A DNA stretch of 64,000 bases, taken from NCBI GenBank assembly GCA_050290225.1, contig JBNKHG010000069.1, positions 1 to 64,000 of the forward strand, in the 5' to 3' direction. Source of the DNA: JBNKHG01 sp050290225. Lineage in GTDB: Bacteria > Pseudomonadota > Gammaproteobacteria > Pseudomonadales > Cellvibrionaceae. This document shows positions 60,507 through 64,000 of the stretch, one piece after another. Numbering within the stretch: the first letter of the stretch is position 1; each line of letters starts with the position of its first letter. A model generated the notes under the pieces. That model worked only from the letters and a program-made list of their open reading frames with translations. It was not told where the DNA came from and searched no databases. The position numbers and the translations under genes were made by a program.

Positions 60507-61577
60507 ATGGCCAAGAATCAACCCAGCCCAGTCTCCATGTCTGATATTGCCAAGGCAGCGGGGGTGTCGGAATCCACCGTTTCCCGGGCGCTGGCCAACA
60601 ACAAGTTGATCGCCGAGAAAACCCGCCAGCGGGTGCAGGAGATTGCCCGCGCCATGAACTATAAGATCAACGAGAGCGCGCGCAACCTGCGACTGCAACG
60701 CAGTCACACCGTCTCGGTGGTGATCAATGCCCAAAAGGACAGTGGCCAGTCTTTCTCAGACCCCTTTATGATCGACATGATCGGCAGCATCGCCGACGAA
60801 CTCAGCCGCCACAACTACGACCTGCTGTTCTCCAGCAGCATTGTCGACGAAGACGATTGGCACAACTACCTGATGGGTTCCCGCCGCGCCGACGGGGTTA
60901 TCGTTATCGGACAGGGCACCGATGACACCCCGTTGCGGGAGCTTCAAAAACTGGGTGATCCCATCGTGGCCTGGGGTAATAAGCAGGCCGATACCCCCTA
61001 CTGTACTGTGGGCAGCAACAATTTCGACAGTGGCAAGGTCGCCACCCAACACCTGATAGACCTCGGTCGCAAGGACATTGTTTTTCTGGGCGATATCGCC
61101 CACCCTGAGATCAACGCCCGCTTCCAGGGTTACGTTGAGGCCCTCGAGCGGGCCTCCCTGCGAGCCCATGAACACCCCAGCACCGCCTTTTCCATCAGCT
61201 CCGGTTACCAGCGGGTGATGGAACTGCTCGATAGCGGCAAACCCGGTTTCGACGCCATCTTTGCCGCCAGCGACAGTATCGCCATGGGTGCCATCAAAGC
61301 CCTGCAGGAAAGCGGCTACCGGGTACCGGAAGAGGTCAGCGTTGTGGGCTTCGACGACATTCCCACGGCCTCTATTTTTACCCCGCCACTGACCACCGTG
61401 CGCCAGCAGATCCACACCGGCGGCGAAGCGCTGGTGTCCAGAGTCATGGCGCTGATCAACGGCGACAAGGCTCCCTCTATCCTCTTGCCCACAGAGCTGG
61501 TGGTACGCGCCTCCTGCGGCGCCAACCCCGACTACCACCCGCTGGATGAAGCACTGCACGACCCGTTGACGCGATAG
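60507..61577 (+). CDS. LacI-family transcriptional repressor of the alpha-glucoside locus
   Basis: A 356-residue repressor. The DNA-binding domain is at residues 11-60 (MSDIAKAAGVSESTVSRALANN, followed by hinge helix NESARNLRLQRS). The periplasmic-binding-protein-like ligand domain follows (HTVSVVINAQ, DAIFAASDSIAMGAI, VSVVGFDDIP). Identical or near-identical TGCAATCGATTGCA palindromes in front of the receptor, phosphorylase/transporter and repressor genes give a self-consistent regulon. The inducer is probably the disaccharide or a breakdown product. Confidence 0.93.
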   Translation: MAKNQPSPVSMSDIAKAAGVSESTVSRALANNKLIAEKTRQRVQEIARAMNYKINESARNLRLQRSHTVSVVINAQKDSGQSFSDPFMIDMIGSIADELSRHNYDLLFSSSIVDEDDWHNYLMGSRRADGVIVIGQGTDDTPLRELQKLGDPIVAWGNKQADTPYCTVGSNNFDSGKVATQHLIDLGRKDIVFLGDIAHPEINARFQGYVEALERASLRAHEHPSTAFSISSGYQRVMELLDSGKPGFDAIFAASDSIAMGAIKALQESGYRVPEEVSVVGFDDIPTASIFTPPLTTVRQQIHTGGEALVSRVMALINGDKAPSILLPTELVVRASCGANPDYHPLDEALHDPLTR

Positions 61578-61668
61578 CCGTTGCATATCCCCGGCAGACC
61601 GCTAAAATCCCGCTTCTTTGCCTCTGTATCAGGGGCAGATTCCATTTTCGAGGCACGCCCGACGACCT

Positions 61669-63408
61669 ATGAACATCCGCGAACTGCTTAATACCAAAGT
61701 TCACCAGGCCATGCTGGCCGCCGGTATACCCGCCGAATGCGCCGCCCATGTGGCCCCCGCCAAGAAGGCCGGTTTTGGCGACTACCAGGCCAACGGTGCC
61801 ATGGCTGCGGCCAAGGCCATGAAAACCAACCCGCGAGAGCTGGCCGCCAGGATCGTCGACAATCTGGATCTGGATGCGGTGGCCGGGAAACTGGAAATTG
61901 CCGGCCCCGGCTTTATCAATATTCACCTGAAAGCCGACTGGCTCGGTAGCGAGCTGGACAAGGCTCTTGCCGACCCCCGGCTGGGCATTGAAGCCGCCGC
62001 CGAATCGCAAACCGTGGTAGTGGACTACTCCTCCCCCAACCTGGCCAAGGAGATGCACGTTGGCCACCTGCGTTCGACCATTATCGGCGATGCCCTGGTG
62101 CGATTGCTGGAATTCCTCGGACACAAGGTGATCCGCCAGAACCATGTGGGTGACTGGGGCACCCAGTTCGGGATGCTGATTGCGGAACTGGAAGAGCACC
62201 TGGGCGAGGGCGAAGAGGCCACCATGGCCCTGAAAGACCTGGAAGTGTTTTACCAGCAAGCGAAGAAACACTTCGACGATAACCCCGCGTTTGCCGACAA
62301 AGCCCGCGACTATGTGGTGAAACTGCAGGGTGGGGACGACAAGATTCTGAAATTGTGGGAAAATTTCAAGGAAGTCTCACTGCAGCACAGTGAAGAGATC
62401 TATCGGGGACTGAATGTCACCCTGGATCGCAACAGCGTCAAAGGGGAGAGCGCCTACAATGACGATCTGCCGATTCTCGTAAATGAATTACAGGAAAAGG
62501 GCCTGGTGGTTCAAGACCAGGGCGCTCAAGTGGCCTTTCTGCAGGAACTGGCGGATAAGGAGGGCAACCCCTCGCCGGTGATCTTGCAAAAACAGGGCGG
62601 CGGTTATCTTTACGCCACCACCGATATGGCAGCCATGCGCCACCGGGTATCCCGGTTGCGGGCCGACCGCATTATGTATTTTATCGACGCCCGCCAGTCC
62701 CTGCATATGCAGCAGGTGTTTACCCTGGCACGCAAGGCCGGTTTCGTCCCCGATGATGTCAGTCTCGAACACCACGCCTTCGGTACCATGATGGGAGAGG
62801 ATGGCAAGCCGTTTAAGACCCGCAGCGGCGGCACCGTCAAACTGGCGGAATTGCTGGAAGAAGCGGTGGAACGCGCGGGGCAGGTAGTACGCGAGAAAAA
62901 TCCGGAACTGTCGGAAGAAGACTTTGCGTCCATAGCCCGCAAAGTCGGTATCGCGGCGGTCAAGTATGCCGACCTCAGTAAAACCCGCACCAACGATTAC
63001 ATTTTTAGCTGGAGCGCCATGCTCAGCTTCGAGGGCAACACCGCACCCTACCTGCAATACGCCTACGCCCGCATCCAGAGCATATTCCGCAAGGCCGGTG
63101 TTCAGCCCGAGAACCTCAGCGGCGACATCCGCCTGGCATCGGAGCAGGAACTGGCGCTGGGTATCAAACTGCTGCAGTTCAGCGAAGCGGTGGAGCAGGT
63201 CGCACGCGAAGCTTATCCCCATGTGCTGTGTAACTACCTCTACGACCTGGCCAGCCTTTATATGAAATTCTACGAGGCCTGCCCCATCCTCAAAGCGGGC
63301 ATTGACGAGGCCACCCGCAACAGTCGTTTGCGTTTGTGCCAGAATGTCGCGCGCACGCTGCAGACCGGGTTGGATCTGCTGGGGATTGAAGTGATGGAGA
63401 GAATGTGA
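61669..63408 (+). CDS. argS: Arginyl-tRNA synthetase
   Basis: A 579-residue class I synthetase of normal length that charges tRNA-Arg. The N-terminal Add1 domain (residues 1-90) holds KAGFGDYQANGAM. The HIGH motif appears as HVGH in NLAKEMHVGHLRSTIIGD. The KMSKS position is altered (GEDGKPFKTRSGG), as is usual in many ArgRS. The C-terminal anticodon-binding DALR region follows (YAYARIQSIFRKAG). The start at ATG 61669 is the usual MNIRELL opening. Confidence 0.96.
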   Translation: MNIRELLNTKVHQAMLAAGIPAECAAHVAPAKKAGFGDYQANGAMAAAKAMKTNPRELAARIVDNLDLDAVAGKLEIAGPGFINIHLKADWLGSELDKALADPRLGIEAAAESQTVVVDYSSPNLAKEMHVGHLRSTIIGDALVRLLEFLGHKVIRQNHVGDWGTQFGMLIAELEEHLGEGEEATMALKDLEVFYQQAKKHFDDNPAFADKARDYVVKLQGGDDKILKLWENFKEVSLQHSEEIYRGLNVTLDRNSVKGESAYNDDLPILVNELQEKGLVVQDQGAQVAFLQELADKEGNPSPVILQKQGGGYLYATTDMAAMRHRVSRLRADRIMYFIDARQSLHMQQVFTLARKAGFVPDDVSLEHHAFGTMMGEDGKPFKTRSGGTVKLAELLEEAVERAGQVVREKNPELSEEDFASIARKVGIAAVKYADLSKTRTNDYIFSWSAMLSFEGNTAPYLQYAYARIQSIFRKAGVQPENLSGDIRLASEQELALGIKLLQFSEAVEQVAREAYPHVLCNYLYDLASLYMKFYEACPILKAGIDEATRNSRLRLCQNVARTLQTGLDLLGIEVMERM

Positions 63409-63464
63409 GCCCCAAAATCAGCAGCGCCGTTGTTGCTCTACGGCACTGCTGAATTCCAAAGAGG

Positions 63465-64000
63465 TTAGAACTTGACAGTGAGCGACGCTCGATAGGACTC
63501 CCCAAAAATCGGGCGCGCATTGAAAGCGCCGCTACCGCCGGCTGCCGAAGCCAACCTGACATTTCCCTCGGTCAGTCCCACCTCATCGGTAATATTGTTT
63601 CCCACCACTTGTACGCTCAACGAGTCGGTCAATTCGTAGATGAAACCTATGTCTATGGTGTCAAAATCCACCAGGTCCTGGGTGTTTTCATCATCCCCAA
63701 ACCGATCATCGATAAAGGTATAGGTCAAATACACCCGACCCTTGTCGCTGAAGTGATAGGTCGGTGTAAATCGGAACATGGTTTCCGGAATACGCCGAAT
63801 CTGGTTATCGGTGTTATCAACGATAACTGGCGGGTCCTGGGAGTCGTCAGTCCTGACAAAGGAGCTGTATTCCGGTTCCTGCAACGTCAGACTGGCGCTC
63901 AGGTTCAACGCCTCCATGGGCACCCATACAACTTCCAACTCAACGCCGTAGGTTTCGGTTTCCGCAAATGCCTGCCGGGTAGATCCATCTGCCAGCACAT
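63465..64000 (-). CDS. TonB-dependent receptor, C-terminal part (cut by window edge)
   Basis: The last 177 residues of an outer-membrane receptor; the rest lies beyond the right edge. Alternating amphipathic beta strands (VYLTYTFIDDRFGDD, IDIGFIYELTDSLSVQVVGNNITDEVGLTEG) end in SLTVKF with a terminal Phe, as barrels require. The NNITDEVGLTEGN stretch closely resembles DNLTDEEGLTEGD in the receptor at 51749, so the two belong to the same receptor subfamily. Confidence 0.87.
   Translation of the reverse strand, partial: VLADGSTRQAFAETETYGVELEVVWVPMEALNLSASLTLQEPEYSSFVRTDDSQDPPVIVDNTDNQIRRIPETMFRFTPTYHFSDKGRVYLTYTFIDDRFGDDENTQDLVDFDTIDIGFIYELTDSLSVQVVGNNITDEVGLTEGNVRLASAAGGSGAFNARPIFGESYRASLTVKF

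Overview
The window reads as the chromosome of a PHB-accumulating, Gram-negative marine-type gammaproteobacterium, most like Cellvibrionales or relatives. This rests on gene content: class I PHA genes with phasins and PhaR, TonB-dependent receptors, intracellular phosphorolysis of alpha-glucosides, RND efflux, DUF945 and ArgRS. The taxon is an inference. No rRNA, tRNA, CRISPR or complete insertion sequence was recognised.

Layout. 1-2124: a MITE-like inverted-repeat element and an ABC-class ATPase. 2259-16046: ordinary genes (amidohydrolase, RND efflux pair, a two-gene unit with an ISL3-transposase-derived DNA-binding protein, and a CysM/JAMM/CysO-MoeZ sulfur-carrier operon). Interspersed among them are five small genes for peptides with a double-glycine leader. 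16340-27276: one six-gene export operon on the minus strand, headed by another leader peptide. It encodes a NodT/TolC-type outer-membrane factor, a double-FHA membrane protein, an HlyD adaptor, a parvulin, an ABC transporter with two cyclic-nucleotide-binding domains and a C39 peptidase, and a sigma-54 activator. 27650-39008: a signalling block with a triple-FHA protein, a pentapeptide-repeat potassium-type channel, an alpha/beta-hydrolase lipoprotein, an autotransporter-type barrel, a PP2C phosphatase, a Ser/Thr kinase and a caspase-fold lipoprotein. 39293-40627: three more leader peptides. 41283-49884: PHB synthesis, granule proteins, two depolymerases and 3-hydroxybutyrate dehydrogenase. 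50205-51700: a rhomboid gene and a repeat-rich non-coding region. 51749-61577: an alpha-glucoside locus (TonB receptor, beta-phosphoglucomutase, GH65 phosphorylase, MFS transporter, LacI repressor) whose shared palindromic operators can be read directly. 61669-64000: argS and the end of a second TonB receptor.

The striking feature is what looks like one dispersed secretion system across about 37 kb (3.7-40.6 kb). Nine small proteins carry a 24-27 residue leader ending in Gly-Gly. Six sigma-54 promoters with exact -24/-12 spacing and near-identical sequence precede these peptide genes; two drive dicistrons. Most units end in a strong terminator, so they behave as mobile cassettes. The export operon supplies the matching C39 leader peptidase-transporter and a sigma-54 activator that lacks a receiver domain. 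FHA proteins, a kinase and a phosphatase next to the operon suggest control by threonine phosphorylation. No lanthipeptide, cyclodehydratase or radical-SAM maturation enzyme is present. The mature parts of the main family are Asn/Gln/Gly-rich with recurring NNQ and QxLxQ(D/N)N motifs, so a structural or assembling role is as plausible as an antimicrobial one.

Limits: everything is read by eye. Domain assignments come from visible motifs, and no alignment, HMM or structure search was run.
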